A stretch of 64,000 nucleotides of DNA from Clostridium sp. GTDB taxonomy: Bacteria > Bacillota > Clostridia > Lachnospirales > Lachnospiraceae. The translations under genes were made by a program, and so were the position numbers. Numbering within the stretch: position 1 is the first letter of the stretch; every line of letters begins with the position of its first letter. Where the stretch lies: assembly GCA_023664775.1 (NCBI GenBank), contig JAMPEW010000007.1, positions 1-64,000 of the forward strand, given 5' to 3'. Below the pieces are notes generated by a model. The model saw nothing but the letters and a program-made list of their open reading frames with translations. It ran no database searches and had not been told where the DNA came from. This document shows positions 51,601-59,764 of this stretch, piece after piece.

Positions 51601-54062
51601 GGTGGACGACAGGTGCCACAGGCGATTGTGAGATAGGATCAAAGCTTACCATACCAAAGTCGGGCTACAATGTATATACCATAAGGGAACGGTTTGCACC
51701 TATGGAGTATATGCTTGCAGAGCCGATACAGTTTGCCGTAGGCGCTGACGCAAAGGTATATGAGTATGAAAATGGAACTGGAACTGTAGGACCTGAGATT
51801 ACAGACGGCATCATTACGATGGAGGACGCAAAGAAGTCGGGCGCATTCTTTAGAAAGGTTGATGCAGAGACTTATGCCGATATTGAGGGAGCGGAGCTTG
51901 CCATATATGATGTGACAGATGGTGGAGAAACTCAAGTCGGAAAATCGTGGATTAGTGACGGAACACCTAAGCATTTTGATGTTACGAGAACTACCCCTGC
52001 TGATGGCGAGTTGGTTGTCGGAAAAACATATGAATTTAGGGAGCTTAGCGCACCTGCGGGATATGCCGAGACACAGGCTGTTAAATTCACGATAACAGAT
52101 ATTGATGTGGATGGTAAGGCAGTGATAGAGGTACTACCTGAAAATGGAAACGAGGATTCCTTGAACTATGACAAGGATACCTTGCTTTTGCTTGACAAGA
52201 AGGTAACGCTCAAGATTAAGAAGCAGGATACATTTGGACAATATCTGCCTGACGCTGTGCTTGAGGTATATAAATATGACTATGCTAACAAGCAGGCAGG
52301 AACAAAGCTTGCTGACATAACAACAGGCAAAACAATAATTGAGGTTGACAACACGAAGCTTAATTTGGACGGCTATTACCTGATTAAGGAGACTGTTGCA
52401 CCGGACGGCTTTGGATATGCAGAGGATATTGTTGTTCACATAAGGGAAGACGGCGTGGCAGAAGCAGTTATGACCATATCGAGACTTGACGGAGCATTTA
52501 TGTATGACAACCTTCCTGTTGTATATGAAAATGTAGTTTATGTGACGGACATTGACAATGTTGTAAGCATTGGAAAGCTTGATGCAGATGAGCTTATGAA
52601 CGGAAACATTGTACGTGTTGAAAATTCTGTGCTGAGACTTACCTCTGATAATGACAGATTTTTTGAGGAGGTTGTATGGAGCAGCAGCGATAAAGCATCA
52701 GAGCCGTTTGATATGCTGAAGTTTACGCCTGGATGCTCTTATACCCTTACCGAGATTGGAGCGCCTGACGGATATGCATATACGGATCCAATCAACTTTA
52801 GGATTGACGGAGATACAAGAGAGGTTTATGTCTTAAATGATGACGGCACGGAAACGCTTATGGAAAAGCGTACGGTTTATATTTCCGACGCCAAAATAAA
52901 TCTCAACGTAGCGAAGATGGATTTGCTTTCAGGCGAGCTGGTTGCTGGAGCGAAATTCCGTATCGTTGATGCTGACGGAGCTGTTGTTGCATCATGGACC
53001 AGCAAGGATAAGGCTGACACAATAGACACGTCAAAGCTGAAGGCAGGAGACCCTGAATATTTGGCAGCAAATGCTGACTACAAAAAATATGCAGAGTATA
53101 CAATTCAGGAAATCGAACCACCAGCGGGCTATGAGAAAGCAGCGGACGTTACATTTGCCATAGACGGAGACGGTAAGATGTATCTTGTTACCGTGGACGA
53201 GGACGGACAGAAGCAGTACACATTATTTACTGTCACGGTCGGCGGCGTACATGTCAATTTGATAGGCATTTCGGATGAGCCGCAGCTTAAAATAAGCAAG
53301 GTTGACATTATGGGTGAGGAGGTTCCGAATGCAACGCTTACCATATATGCTAAGGACGACAGTGTGGACTTTGAACCTATTACGTGGTCTACGGGAGAGA
53401 CTGTAGGAGAACCGAAGTACATAAGCAAAAATGTATTCACGCCATATGTAGAATATGTGCTTGAGGAGGTCGTTGCACCAAACGGATATACCTATGCGCA
53501 TGACATTACCTTCTACTTTGACGAAAACGGCGTGCTGTATGTTGATGGCGTTGCTATGGACGGCTCAAGAGAAATCAATATGGTTGATGAGCTGATAAAT
53601 GTAGTTGTAAGCAAGCAGGACGAGGAAAGCACAAATGAGATAAAGGGCGCATCTCTTGCAATCAGAGACAGCAAGGGCGAGGTAATCTATACATTTGAAA
53701 GTGATGTAAGACCTACGCTGCTTCCATCAGACCTGTTTGTCACTGAAAAAGGTAAGCTTTCATACTATACTCTTGAGGAGCTTATTGCACCTGAGGGCTA
53801 TCTGATGGCTGCACCAGTGAAATTTGCAATCGATGAATATGGAACAATATACATTGCAGATGAAAACGGTAAGTATCAGCCTGCAGAAGCTACAAATGGC
53901 ACGGTTGTCATGAAGGACGCAAGGGACCCGAATTTCACCAGCTCAAAGGTAGTGAAAGGACCAAATACAGGCGATCATATGCCAATCATACCAATTGCTG
54001 TACTTTGTATTGCAGCACTTGGTGGAATGATACTTATAATAAGAAAGAAGCTTGTAATGTAA
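45627..54062 (+). CDS. Giant cell-surface adhesin with collagen-binding-like and 16 SpaA/Cna-B-like domains
   Basis: A 2811-aa exported protein. A signal peptide covers about 1-38 (RMVALMLVLLMLVTLIPSDL). Residues about 60-925 hold about five related adhesin domains marked by WTVSL, WTITVN, WRITVN, WIIEVK and WIVKIN, like collagen-binding/DUF11-type folds. From about 928 to 2770 I count 16 SpaA/Cna-B-like units, each starting with a K-bearing strand (RVKKVDASSGKALEGATFEL) and ending with an E-bearing one (KETETPPGYDY), which supports Lys-Asn/Asp isopeptide bonds. The C-terminus is GPNTGDHMPI, a TM helix and RKKLVM, an LPXTG-like sortase signal variant. GTG start 6 nt after GGGAG; ATG 45633 is an alternative. 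It acts as an attachment stalk on the wall; the target is unknown. Confidence 0.9.
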   Translation: MKMKDFVKKNSFTKRMVALMLVLLMLVTLIPSDLSLKAEGEGSGNTLFDGTSIIMSSMTFDATYQDENGQKQVVTVVQGDMTELPANATISLRMNFLLQDGTLVQSGKDYVYNVPKGIRVDRSETLPLTMDGEDDPIGDVVISKDGTLTFHFDTNVIGSSQGVHFFVGFGGGLSDTLSEKDSELQIQFPTGGASFDFDIKSLGDTTPEREEEGPNAVINKSGNFVTGEDGKKYVEWTVSLRNKNGDVIEGDIIDNLPSGLTYAGEVTVNGKAYPSISGNSYNYQYNENHGVPEMNVTTSNDAKSVTIHVKNCKPDWDTKVTFLTVMDENQVYGGEINNNTSQDISNTATFNPSDGKEGVSSTTTINKKPNMLSKAKGAVDSDGNVEWTITVNADKMDISGATIADTWENGTLVGDSVSVQKSDGTVLGTINVAQDAAGFSYTVPADCTDTLTIKYKTHITQMESESENTVTLKKDGVYKLESSASVPGAYLIKKDGLGYDPISQTVSWRITVNESARPLKNVVVEDIFPGDVMDKTTVTVNATSSIGTWSVTDAGTNPKSYNNPQNITFTLGDINDTVYITITMKVSDSVTKGQSVYFQNYTKLTSSTLTNPVDDDAGIWATIEDVRLAQKWGQKTTNKEGYLTWIIEVKGQKQRPESYTIKDYLPDNMEYVQGSFRLQSQYYDGNPSYKPQVSVITTGQDGQKIDEPYIAYTFDPVEDARFLNTVGNGGSFWIAYETRAKDYNASINNTTYENKVDVTANFPNNVTVTQTETASVTATLGGILGKDYAYKNGTNEVTWIVKINEAKTDMSQIKNPTIKDQLEDYLEYKAGSGKLYLVNADGTKTAVPDTNYQVAVVNNLVTVMLPNIATNYYEFEFTTRFTKGVGEMSKIKVNNKVDLVGDGMIAQKQTSDVTNISFSSAVAGASVKRQIRVKKVDASSGKALEGATFELYLPGITPERDVMIGKAVTGKDGYAVFEETDSLIGKTIKLKETETPPGYDYLATTTNTGDTTSAEGVTTITNFTEANIRADAKGQYYEIIIKNQNENDVTTADIKLKKVDAAKTTTVLPNAVYGLYTDEACTTMKGVAKATDTTGYVTFGNIPEGTYWLKEITPPDGYKLSEQKVAVVVAVDNTVTPSTVTVTYDGNVASEVQVTDTKATGTLTITKIESGSKNRETIAGVTFEIYKDEACTLKVASETTNGEGVAKFTNLELGKTYWYKEKDAPDKYVLDESVKSIQVGTGTETTDQVKKIDVYNSLKLGTIVITKQDDSVPARRLAGVQFTLYNSDADGNATTPYQIADAAGNMMNYVVTTDANGKATFEDVPFGSYVVKETQGKTNYTVADDTPIVINKTEDTELTIINKAERFSVKITKTASDDLAKKLQGAEFTLYNDKGVAVRTGTTNSVGVLEFADIPLREYTGDYILKETKTPDGYITAPDKTITYTEITGAARDDKTGAHKLEYSIIDEKQAGKVLLRKVDADDTSIGLADAEYVLMDEDGNIVQTTYSMTAAKATASGVTGAQEGSIYFKDIKFGTYYIVETKAPVFDDKVYIRDEKKYKVVIKSNDETVTEVTYVDENGVTQTNNTGYFTNVIQPDTLPIVSFKLKKVDSADPANPIHGAVFKLYKYDPNKHTDFVDTGITGVSGTDGMVYFRRISVEGDSIDTTYRIVETETLFGYKKSDIKYTITKTMFIQNNTCYVDVESDNPDENVATRKDEDIYYLPTANASGHLDGTANISKTSGLTVVNEKLYGSIQLTKQGATSNVKLAGATFYLYDIERKQPLKVEGSERSATTNAQGIALFENLPFGTYYIKERIPVPAGYLLNNEIIRVEVNQESAKGAIPVTVSDERIDLYISKQELGFGAEVPGATIVLREDNGLGTGKVIDQWVSGTDAHHIAYGKLKIDTRYILEETAAPSGYGYTKTFSFSIDSNGKIQEFANEEIYHKVLGNNAIILYDDAVALTVTKVEEGTSNPISGARLAIYDAAGNEVYRWTTGATGDCEIGSKLTIPKSGYNVYTIRERFAPMEYMLAEPIQFAVGADAKVYEYENGTGTVGPEITDGIITMEDAKKSGAFFRKVDAETYADIEGAELAIYDVTDGGETQVGKSWISDGTPKHFDVTRTTPADGELVVGKTYEFRELSAPAGYAETQAVKFTITDIDVDGKAVIEVLPENGNEDSLNYDKDTLLLLDKKVTLKIKKQDTFGQYLPDAVLEVYKYDYANKQAGTKLADITTGKTIIEVDNTKLNLDGYYLIKETVAPDGFGYAEDIVVHIREDGVAEAVMTISRLDGAFMYDNLPVVYENVVYVTDIDNVVSIGKLDADELMNGNIVRVENSVLRLTSDNDRFFEEVVWSSSDKASEPFDMLKFTPGCSYTLTEIGAPDGYAYTDPINFRIDGDTREVYVLNDDGTETLMEKRTVYISDAKINLNVAKMDLLSGELVAGAKFRIVDADGAVVASWTSKDKADTIDTSKLKAGDPEYLAANADYKKYAEYTIQEIEPPAGYEKAADVTFAIDGDGKMYLVTVDEDGQKQYTLFTVTVGGVHVNLIGISDEPQLKISKVDIMGEEVPNATLTIYAKDDSVDFEPITWSTGETVGEPKYISKNVFTPYVEYVLEEVVAPNGYTYAHDITFYFDENGVLYVDGVAMDGSREINMVDELINVVVSKQDEESTNEIKGASLAIRDSKGEVIYTFESDVRPTLLPSDLFVTEKGKLSYYTLEELIAPEGYLMAAPVKFAIDEYGTIYIADENGKYQPAEATNGTVVMKDARDPNFTSSKVVKGPNTGDHMPIIPIAVLCIAALGGMILIIRKKLVM

Positions 54063-54076
54063 CTAAAACACTTTTC

Positions 54077-54139
54077 CAAAACCGTTTGGAGATGTCGGCA
54101 CTTGTGAATGTTTACACCGACGTCTTCAAACGGTTTTTT
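54077..54139 (+). terminator. Terminator of the adhesin gene, built from palindrome module A
   Basis: AAAACCGTTTGGAGATGTCG (from 54078) pairs with CCGACGTCTTCAAACGGTTTT (54117-54137), then TTG. The arms are a copy of module A of the 12.7-kb palindrome, and the loop TGAATGTTTACA resembles part of its spacer S. Confidence 0.85.
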
Positions 54140-54275
54140 GATCGTAAATAAAGCATTAACGATTTTTGATATACCCTTAACTGCAATTTTTCTTTTGAAC
54201 AAATATTCTTGTAGAAAACTGTAAAATAATGTTATATAATGCATTTATGTTTATGGAAAGGATTATACATTAAAG

Positions 54276-54812
54276 ATGATAAATAAAATTAAATATTATT
54301 TTAACCATGTCAATAATGTTACACAGATAATTACAAGTGATAATATAGAAAAAATTATCTCATACATAAAGCAAATACCGATGCTTTGTTCTATAAATAT
54401 AAAATCCGGCAATAACAAGAAAATAAGAGATTCTCACCCAAAGAAATATCATCCGGTCAAAGTATATAAGGGAGAAATATATAATGCTCAAATAACTGAA
54501 AATGCTGGCAGCGAATTGAGCAATAATCATTTAGTGATAATTATACAAGGATTTTCCAGCAATGTTTATGGTGAAAAAGTTACAGTCTTACCAATAGAGG
54601 GTGATGGTTTAAGAATCAACCCACACTACCAAATAAAATTGACCAATGCAGACCTGGAAGAAGGAAAGCTTGATAAAGATCCATCCAGAATTATTTTTAC
54701 TGATATTATGACACTCGATAAAGCAAGACTGGATAGGAAGATTGGAAAACTTAATTCTGATAAAATTGAGGAAGTCAATAAGAATTTGGCAGCACATCTT
54801 GACATTAAATAA
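54276..54812 (+). CDS. Orphan PemK/MazF-like protein with N-terminal extension
   Basis: A 178-aa protein. Residues about 65-175 match the PemK/MazF fold: KGEIYNAQITENAGSEL, NNHLVIIIQGFSSN, KVTVLPIEGDG, IIFTDIMTLDKARLDRKIG and KIEEVNKNLAAHL. In the family these are mRNA-cutting toxins held by a MazE-type antitoxin. Here no antitoxin gene is present on either side, and about 60 extra N-terminal residues, basic and helical, take that place. The ribosome binding site (AAAGGA, about 13 nt away) is poor. Base composition is more AT-rich than the neighbours, which suggests recent gain. Confidence 0.8.
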   Translation: MINKIKYYFNHVNNVTQIITSDNIEKIISYIKQIPMLCSINIKSGNNKKIRDSHPKKYHPVKVYKGEIYNAQITENAGSELSNNHLVIIIQGFSSNVYGEKVTVLPIEGDGLRINPHYQIKLTNADLEEGKLDKDPSRIIFTDIMTLDKARLDRKIGKLNSDKIEEVNKNLAAHLDIK

Positions 54813-54831
54813 AAATAATGCAAATTCGGAG

Positions 54832-54859
54832 TTGACAAGTAAAGAATAAAGATTATAAT
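54832..54859 (+). promoter_or_regulatory. Promoter of the tandem RNA units
   Basis: TTGACA, 16-bp spacer, TATAAT. The start would fall near 54866, 10 nt before the first RNA unit. Confidence 0.7.
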
Positions 54860-54875
54860 TAAAGCATAAATATGT

Positions 54876-54952
54876 TATCAAGCTCGTAAGAGCATTTGGC
54901 TGTAAAAGGCTTTTTCAAGTGGGAATGTACTTTATTGTATGTTCCCACATTT
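54876..54952 (+). ncRNA. Structured RNA unit 1 with terminator
   Basis: TATCAAG, a 4-bp stem (GCTC-GTAA-GAGC), ATTTGGC, a TGTA-containing loop, then TTCAAG (54914-54919) leading into the stem GTGGGAATGTAC/GTATGTTCCCAC (54919-54948) and ATTTTC. The order of elements is repeated 102 nt later with changed but still paired stem bases. No protein frame fits. I do not recognise a known RNA family. Confidence 0.6.
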
Positions 54953-54977
54953 TCTGCATATAAATATATAGAAGTGC

Positions 54978-55052
54978 TATCAAGTCCCAAATAGGACATT
55001 GGCAGTATGCTTCTTCAAGAGAGGGTGGTAGTAGATGCTCCCCTCTCATTAA
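54978..55052 (+). ncRNA. Structured RNA unit 2 with terminator-like stem
   Basis: The same order as unit 1: TATCAAG, stem GTCC-CAAATA-GGAC, ATTGGC, AGTA-containing loop, TTCAAG (55014-55019), then stem GAGAGGG (55019-55025) with CCCTCTC (55041-55047). The stem letters differ from unit 1 but stay complementary. It has no own promoter, so it would be made by readthrough of unit 1. A weak third trace (GTCAAGTGCC...ATTGGTACAGT) lies near 55080-55110. Confidence 0.6.
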
Positions 55053-55154
55053 ATATATTTAAAGGTACACAGCAGTTTTGTCAAGTGCCTAAAACTATTA
55101 TTGGTACAGTGGTATTAGGAGTAGGGAAAAACAGGAAAAAAATAAAAAAAGTGC

Positions 55155-55183
55155 TTGCAATATACATTTCCCTGTTATATAAT
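55155..55183 (+). promoter_or_regulatory. Promoter of the S10 ribosomal protein operon
   Basis: TTGCAA, 17-bp spacer, TATAAT. Predicted start near 55190, which leaves a leader of about 245 nt before rpsJ. Confidence 0.75.
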
Positions 55184-55189
55184 AACCCT

Positions 55190-55436
55190 TGCTGTGACAT
55201 TGATAGCGTGGAAGCGGAGGTTGCTGCGCATGATGCAGGTCATTTCGTGGAGCGAATGTCAATTAAAAATAACTGGCGACAAGTCACTGTACTGATACCA
55301 TCCGTTGTGGGTTTTGAAGCCCGAAGGACGGAAATGACGTGTGGTATATGTCCAAAAACATGACACACACGGGAAAGTTGTACAGTCACCACTTGTCGTA
55401 CTATTAACAAAGTGCGAAAAGGAGGCGGCTTTTTTT
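55190..55436 (+). promoter_or_regulatory. Long leader of the S10 operon
   Basis: About 245 nt without a convincing gene; a frame at 55007-55363 has no binding site and crosses the promoter. Several short paired segments are visible but no fold I can name. A role in autoregulation by a ribosomal protein is possible. Confidence 0.4.
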
Positions 55437-55748
55437 ATGGCAAGTCAAATTATGAGAATCACATTGAAGGCATATGACCACAAGTTAATCGATCAGGCTG
55501 CAAAGCAGATTATCGAAACTGTAAAGAGTACAGGAGCAAAGGTAAGCGGACCTGTTCCAATGCCTACAAAGGTTGAGAAGATTACAATTCTTCGAGCTGT
55601 TCATAAGTATAAGGATTCCAGAGAACAGTTTGAGCAGAGAACTCACAAGAGACTCATTGATGTGCTTACACCATCACAAAAGACAATTGATGCATTACAG
55701 AAGCTCGATATGTCAGCAGGTGTGTACATTGACGTAAAAATGAAGTAA
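55437..55748 (+). CDS. rpsJ: Ribosomal protein S10
   Basis: A 103-aa small-subunit protein (30S head), also the NusE antitermination partner. [20 protein letters not shown] and the [20 protein letters not shown] region are typical. AAAAGGAGG lies about 11 nt before the ATG; a longer upstream frame is only leader. First gene of the S10 operon. A 136-nt spacer with the inverted repeat GATTACA-ATA-TGTAATC (55835-55851) separates it from rplC, longer than elsewhere in the operon. Confidence 0.98.
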   Translation: MASQIMRITLKAYDHKLIDQAAKQIIETVKSTGAKVSGPVPMPTKVEKITILRAVHKYKDSREQFEQRTHKRLIDVLTPSQKTIDALQKLDMSAGVYIDVKMK

Positions 55749-55884
55749 AACATGCAGTACCTAATTACATTTTAAATGGTTTCCCTTAATAGAAGCTTGA
55801 TAACGCGTGGGAGCATTTGAAATGAATTTAGTATGATTACAATATGTAATCCGCTGTGAATTAAAATTAGGAGGAAATTTTAAA

Positions 55885-56568
55885 ATGAAGAAGGCTATTT
55901 TAGCAACAAAAGTCGGAATGACTCAAATCTTCAACGAAAACGGTGTTCTTACACCGGTAACAGTATTACAGGCTGGTCCGTGTGTTGTGACTCAGGTAAA
56001 AACAGTTGACAATGACGGTTACGATGCAATTCAGGTTGGACTTGGCGAAAAGAAAGAAAAAGTTACTACGAAGGATGTTTCAGGTAAGAAGGTTATCAGA
56101 AACCCACATGGCGCTACGAAGGCAGAGACAGGACATTTCAAGAAAGCAGGAACAACGCCTAAGAGATATGTAAGAGAGTTCAGATTAGAGAACGCAGCAG
56201 ATTATAATGCAGGCGACGAAATCAAGGCTGACATCTTCGCAGAGGGCGACAAGATTGATGTTACTGCTAAGTCAAAGGGTAAGGGATATGCAGGCGGTAT
56301 CAAGAGATATGGCATGAGATCAGGCCCTTCCGCTCACGGTTCAAAGTACCATCGTCATGCGGGCTCAAATGGTTCTGCAACAACTCCGGGCAGGGTATTC
56401 AAGGGAAAGAAGATGCCTGGTCACATGGGTAACGTAAGAGTTACTGTTCAGAATCTTGAGATTGTTAAGATAGATGTTGAAAACAATGTAATCTTGGTAA
56501 AGGGCGCAGTTCCGGGACCTAAGAAATCATTAGTAATGATTAAGGAAACAGTAAAAGTCGGTAAATAG
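55885..56568 (+). CDS. rplC: Ribosomal protein L3
   Basis: A 227-aa large-subunit protein that seeds 23S rRNA assembly near the peptidyl-transferase centre. [20 protein letters not shown] and the loop [20 protein letters not shown] are diagnostic; the length is slightly above the ~210 usual because of an insert near residues 75-105. AGGAGG precedes the ATG. Confidence 0.98.
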   Translation: MKKAILATKVGMTQIFNENGVLTPVTVLQAGPCVVTQVKTVDNDGYDAIQVGLGEKKEKVTTKDVSGKKVIRNPHGATKAETGHFKKAGTTPKRYVREFRLENAADYNAGDEIKADIFAEGDKIDVTAKSKGKGYAGGIKRYGMRSGPSAHGSKYHRHAGSNGSATTPGRVFKGKKMPGHMGNVRVTVQNLEIVKIDVENNVILVKGAVPGPKKSLVMIKETVKVGK

Positions 56569-56597
56569 CCGATTTTTCAGGAAGGAGGAACATTTAG

Positions 56598-57218
56598 ATG
56601 GCAACAGTAGCTGTTTATAACATCGAAGGCAAGGAAGTTGACAAGCTTGAGCTTAATGATAACGTATTCGGTGTTGAAATAAATGAACAATTAGTACACA
56701 AGGCTGTAGTTACCCAGCTTGCTAATAAGCGTCAGGGAACACAGAGTGCAAAAACACGTTCCGAGGTATCCGGTGGTGGAAAGAAGCCATGGAGACAGAA
56801 GGGAACAGGCCATGCAAGACAGGGCTCAATAAGGGCGCCTCAGTGGAAGGGTGGCGGAGTTGTATTTGCTCCAAAGCCAAGAGATTATTCTATGAAGATG
56901 AACAAGAGAGAGAAGCAGATTGCAATGAAATCAGTGCTCACTTCAAAGGTTCAGACTTCAAAGCTTATCGTTGTTGATGAGCTTAAGGTTGATGAGATTA
57001 AGACTGCAAGGTTTGTTAAAATCCTCGACAATCTGAAAAGCCCTAAGGCATTGGTAGTAACGAAGGAAAAGGACGAAAAGGTTTATCTTTCAGCGAGAAA
57101 TATACCTACAGTTAAGACTGCTTTGGCAAACACAATTAATGTATATGACATTCTTAAATATGATTCACTTGTAATCACGAAGGATGCCGTGGCAGCAATC
57201 GAGGAGGTGTATGCATAA
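56598..57218 (+). CDS. rplD: Ribosomal protein L4
   Basis: A 206-aa protein lining the ribosomal exit tunnel. The extended loop ([33 protein letters not shown]) is clear. In E. coli L4 represses the S10 operon; that is not assured here. GAAGGAGG precedes the ATG, and the stop overlaps the L23 start by one base. Confidence 0.98.
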   Translation: MATVAVYNIEGKEVDKLELNDNVFGVEINEQLVHKAVVTQLANKRQGTQSAKTRSEVSGGGKKPWRQKGTGHARQGSIRAPQWKGGGVVFAPKPRDYSMKMNKREKQIAMKSVLTSKVQTSKLIVVDELKVDEIKTARFVKILDNLKSPKALVVTKEKDEKVYLSARNIPTVKTALANTINVYDILKYDSLVITKDAVAAIEEVYA

Positions 57219-57517
57219 TGGCAGATATTAAATATTATGACGTTATTTTAAAGCCGGTTCTTACAGAAAAGAGTATGAACATAATGGCAGAAAAGAAATA
57301 TACATTTTATGTTCATCCGGATGCAACTAAAACTCAGGTTAAGGAAGCTGTTGAAAAGATGTTTGACGGAGTTAAGGTGGCAAAGGTTAATACAATGAAT
57401 ATTGCAGGCAAGACAAAAAGACGTGGCACGACATACGGAAAGACTGCAAAGAGAAAAAAGGCAATCGTACAGCTTACTGCTGAGAGCAACGACATTCAGT
57501 TGTTCGAGGGACTGTAG
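57218..57517 (+). CDS. rplW: Ribosomal protein L23
   Basis: A 99-aa protein at the exit-tunnel rim, the docking site of trigger factor and [23 protein letters not shown] and [15 protein letters not shown] fit the family. It overlaps rplD by one base, so translation is coupled. Confidence 0.97.
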   Translation: MADIKYYDVILKPVLTEKSMNIMAEKKYTFYVHPDATKTQVKEAVEKMFDGVKVAKVNTMNIAGKTKRRGTTYGKTAKRKKAIVQLTAESNDIQLFEGL

Positions 57518-57544
57518 AACATGTAAATCGAAAGGAGAAACAAA

Positions 57545-58387
57545 ATGGGAATTAAGACTTATAACCCATATACACCTTCCAGAAGGAATATGACCGGTCT
57601 TGATTTTTCAGAGATTACAAAGACGACTCCTGAAAAGTCACTTCTTGCCAAGAAGTCAAAAAATTCCGGACGTAACAATCAGGGTAAAATCACTGTAAGA
57701 CATCACGGTGGTGGAAATAGACAAAAATATAGAATCATTGATTTTAAGAGAAGAAAAGATGACATACCTGCAAAGGTTGCTGCAATTGAGTACGACCCAA
57801 ACAGAACTGCAAATATTGCACTTCTTCATTATGTTGATGGCGAGAAGGCATATATCCTTGCACCTGTTGGACTTAAGGTTGGCGACATGCTTATGAGCGG
57901 TCCGAATGCAGAGGTTAGGGTTGGTAACTGCCTTCCACTGACTGACATTCCGGTTGGTACTGAGATTCACAACATTGAGCTTTATCCGGGCAAGGGCGGA
58001 CAGCTTGTTCGTTCGGCAGGTAACTCAGCTCAGCTTATGGCAAAGGAAGGAAAGTATGCAACACTTCGTCTTCCTTCAGGCGAGATGAGAATGGTTCCTA
58101 TCGTTTGTCGTGCAACAATCGGTCAGGTTGGAAATATTGAGCACGGACTTGTTAATATCGGTAAGGCTGGACGTAAGCGTCACATGGGAATAAGACCTAC
58201 AGTAAGAGGTTCCGTTATGAACCCGAACGACCATCCACATGGTGGTGGTGAAGGTAGAACCAGTATCGGTAGACCAGGACCTTCTACTCCTTGGGGTAAG
58301 CCGGCACTGGGACTTAAGACCAGAAAGAAGAACAAGCAGTCTAACAAGCTGATAATAAGAACAAGAGACGGTAAGAACGTTAAGTAA
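57545..58387 (+). CDS. rplB: Ribosomal protein L2
   Basis: A 280-aa core protein of the large subunit. Diagnostic segments: [20 protein letters not shown] near the start, and the C-terminal [20 protein letters not shown] with its conserved histidine at the peptidyl-transferase centre. AAAGGAG precedes the ATG. Confidence 0.98.
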   Translation: MGIKTYNPYTPSRRNMTGLDFSEITKTTPEKSLLAKKSKNSGRNNQGKITVRHHGGGNRQKYRIIDFKRRKDDIPAKVAAIEYDPNRTANIALLHYVDGEKAYILAPVGLKVGDMLMSGPNAEVRVGNCLPLTDIPVGTEIHNIELYPGKGGQLVRSAGNSAQLMAKEGKYATLRLPSGEMRMVPIVCRATIGQVGNIEHGLVNIGKAGRKRHMGIRPTVRGSVMNPNDHPHGGGEGRTSIGRPGPSTPWGKPALGLKTRKKNKQSNKLIIRTRDGKNVK

Positions 58388-58398
58388 GGAGGTAACAT

Positions 58399-58680
58399 AT
58401 GGCTCGTTCATTAAAAAAAGGACCATTTGCAGACGAGAGTTTATTAAAGAAAATAGATGCACTGAATGCGGCAAATGACAAGCAGGTTATTAAAACATGG
58501 TCACGCCGTTCAACTATCTTCCCTTCATTTGTAGGTCATACAATAGCAGTTTATGATGGAAGAAAGCATGTGCCTGTATATGTAACTGAGGATATGGTTG
58601 GACATAAGCTCGGTGAGTTCGTTGCAACAAGAACATACAGAGGACATGGCAAGGATGAGAAAAAGGGTAAGAAGAAATAA
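58399..58680 (+). CDS. rpsS: Ribosomal protein S19
   Basis: A 93-aa 30S-head protein paired with S13. [20 protein letters not shown] and [20 protein letters not shown] are typical; the Lys-rich tail is longest in Firmicutes. GGAGG lies before the ATG, overlapping the end of rplB. Confidence 0.98.
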   Translation: MARSLKKGPFADESLLKKIDALNAANDKQVIKTWSRRSTIFPSFVGHTIAVYDGRKHVPVYVTEDMVGHKLGEFVATRTYRGHGKDEKKGKKK

Positions 58681-58699
58681 GTGAGAGGAGGAAACATTC

Positions 58700-59086
58700 A
58701 TGGCAAAAGGACATAGATCCCAAATCAAGAGACTCAGAAATGAGAATAAAGATACAAGACCAAAGGCTACCGTATCTTATGCAAGAGTTTCAGTAACAAA
58801 GGCATGCTTTGTATTAGATGCAATCAGAGGCAAGGATGTAACTTCAGCACTTGGTATTCTTGCTTATAACAACAGATACGCTTCAAGGGTTATTGAGAAG
58901 CTCTTAAAGTCAGCGATTGCAAATGCAGAAAACAACAATGGTATGAAGGCAGAGGACCTTTACATTGCTGAATGTTATGCAAACAAAGGACCAACAATGA
59001 AAAGAATTCAACCAAGAGCACAGGGCAGGGCTTATAGAATCGAAAAGAGAACAAGCCACATTACAATTGTGCTGGATGAAAGATAG
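58700..59086 (+). CDS. rplV: Ribosomal protein L22
   Basis: A 128-aa exit-tunnel protein. ATVSYARVSVTKACFVLDAI and the loop RAQGRAYRIEKRTSHITIVL are family hallmarks; macrolide-resistance changes map to this loop in other species. The N-terminus is slightly extended (MAKGHRSQIKRLRNENKDTR). GGAGG precedes the ATG. Confidence 0.98.
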   Translation: MAKGHRSQIKRLRNENKDTRPKATVSYARVSVTKACFVLDAIRGKDVTSALGILAYNNRYASRVIEKLLKSAIANAENNNGMKAEDLYIAECYANKGPTMKRIQPRAQGRAYRIEKRTSHITIVLDER

Positions 59087-59098
59087 GAGGTAAGCAGA

Positions 59099-59764
59099 GT
59101 GGGACAAAAGGTTAATCCACATGGTTTAAGAGTCGGAATAATCAAAGATTGGGATTCAAAGTGGTATGCTGAGACAAAAAACGGAGAATTTGCAGACAAT
59201 CTTGTTGAAGATTATAAAATAAGAGAGTTCATAAAGAAAGAGCTTTATCAGGCGAACGTTTCTAAGATTGAGATTGAAAGAACCGCAGACAGGGTAAAGG
59301 TTAGCGTTTATACTGCAAAGCCTGGTGTTGTAATCGGTAAAGGCGGAGCTGGTATCGAGAAGGTTAAGGCTAAGGTTCAGAAGCTTACCAAGAAGAAGCT
59401 TATCATCGACATTAAGGAAATCAAGAAGCCGGATTTGGATGCACAGCTTGTAGCAGAGAATATCGCTGCACAGCTTGAGAACCGTATTTCCTTCAGAAGG
59501 GCAATGAAGTCATGCATGGGAAGAACCATGAAGGCTGGCGCACTTGGAATAAAGACTGCATGTTCAGGAAGACTTGGTGGTGCAGATATGGCAAGAACAG
59601 AGTTTTACAGCGAGGGTACAATACCGCTCCAGACGCTCCGTGCTGATATTGACTACGGTTTTGCTGAGGCAGATACAACATACGGTAAAGTTGGTGTTAA
59701 GACATGGATTTACCATGGAGAGATACTTCCTACTAAGGAAAATAAGGAAGGGAGCGATAAATAA
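59099..59764 (+). CDS. rpsC: Ribosomal protein S3
   Basis: A 221-aa protein at the mRNA entry channel with a KH domain ([20 protein letters not shown]). GTG start, preceded by AGGAGGT in the end of rplV. The stop overlaps the L16 start. Confidence 0.98.
   Translation: MGQKVNPHGLRVGIIKDWDSKWYAETKNGEFADNLVEDYKIREFIKKELYQANVSKIEIERTADRVKVSVYTAKPGVVIGKGGAGIEKVKAKVQKLTKKKLIIDIKEIKKPDLDAQLVAENIAAQLENRISFRRAMKSCMGRTMKAGALGIKTACSGRLGGADMARTEFYSEGTIPLQTLRADIDYGFAEADTTYGKVGVKTWIYHGEILPTKENKEGSDK

Noticed and set aside
54063..54275. MazE-type antitoxin gene before the MazF-like gene
   Set aside because: No frame of suitable length or binding site exists in the gap; it holds the adhesin terminator.
55341..55436. 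N-terminal extension of S10
   Set aside because: The longer frame runs through the leader; AAAAGGAGG and family length fix the start at 55437.
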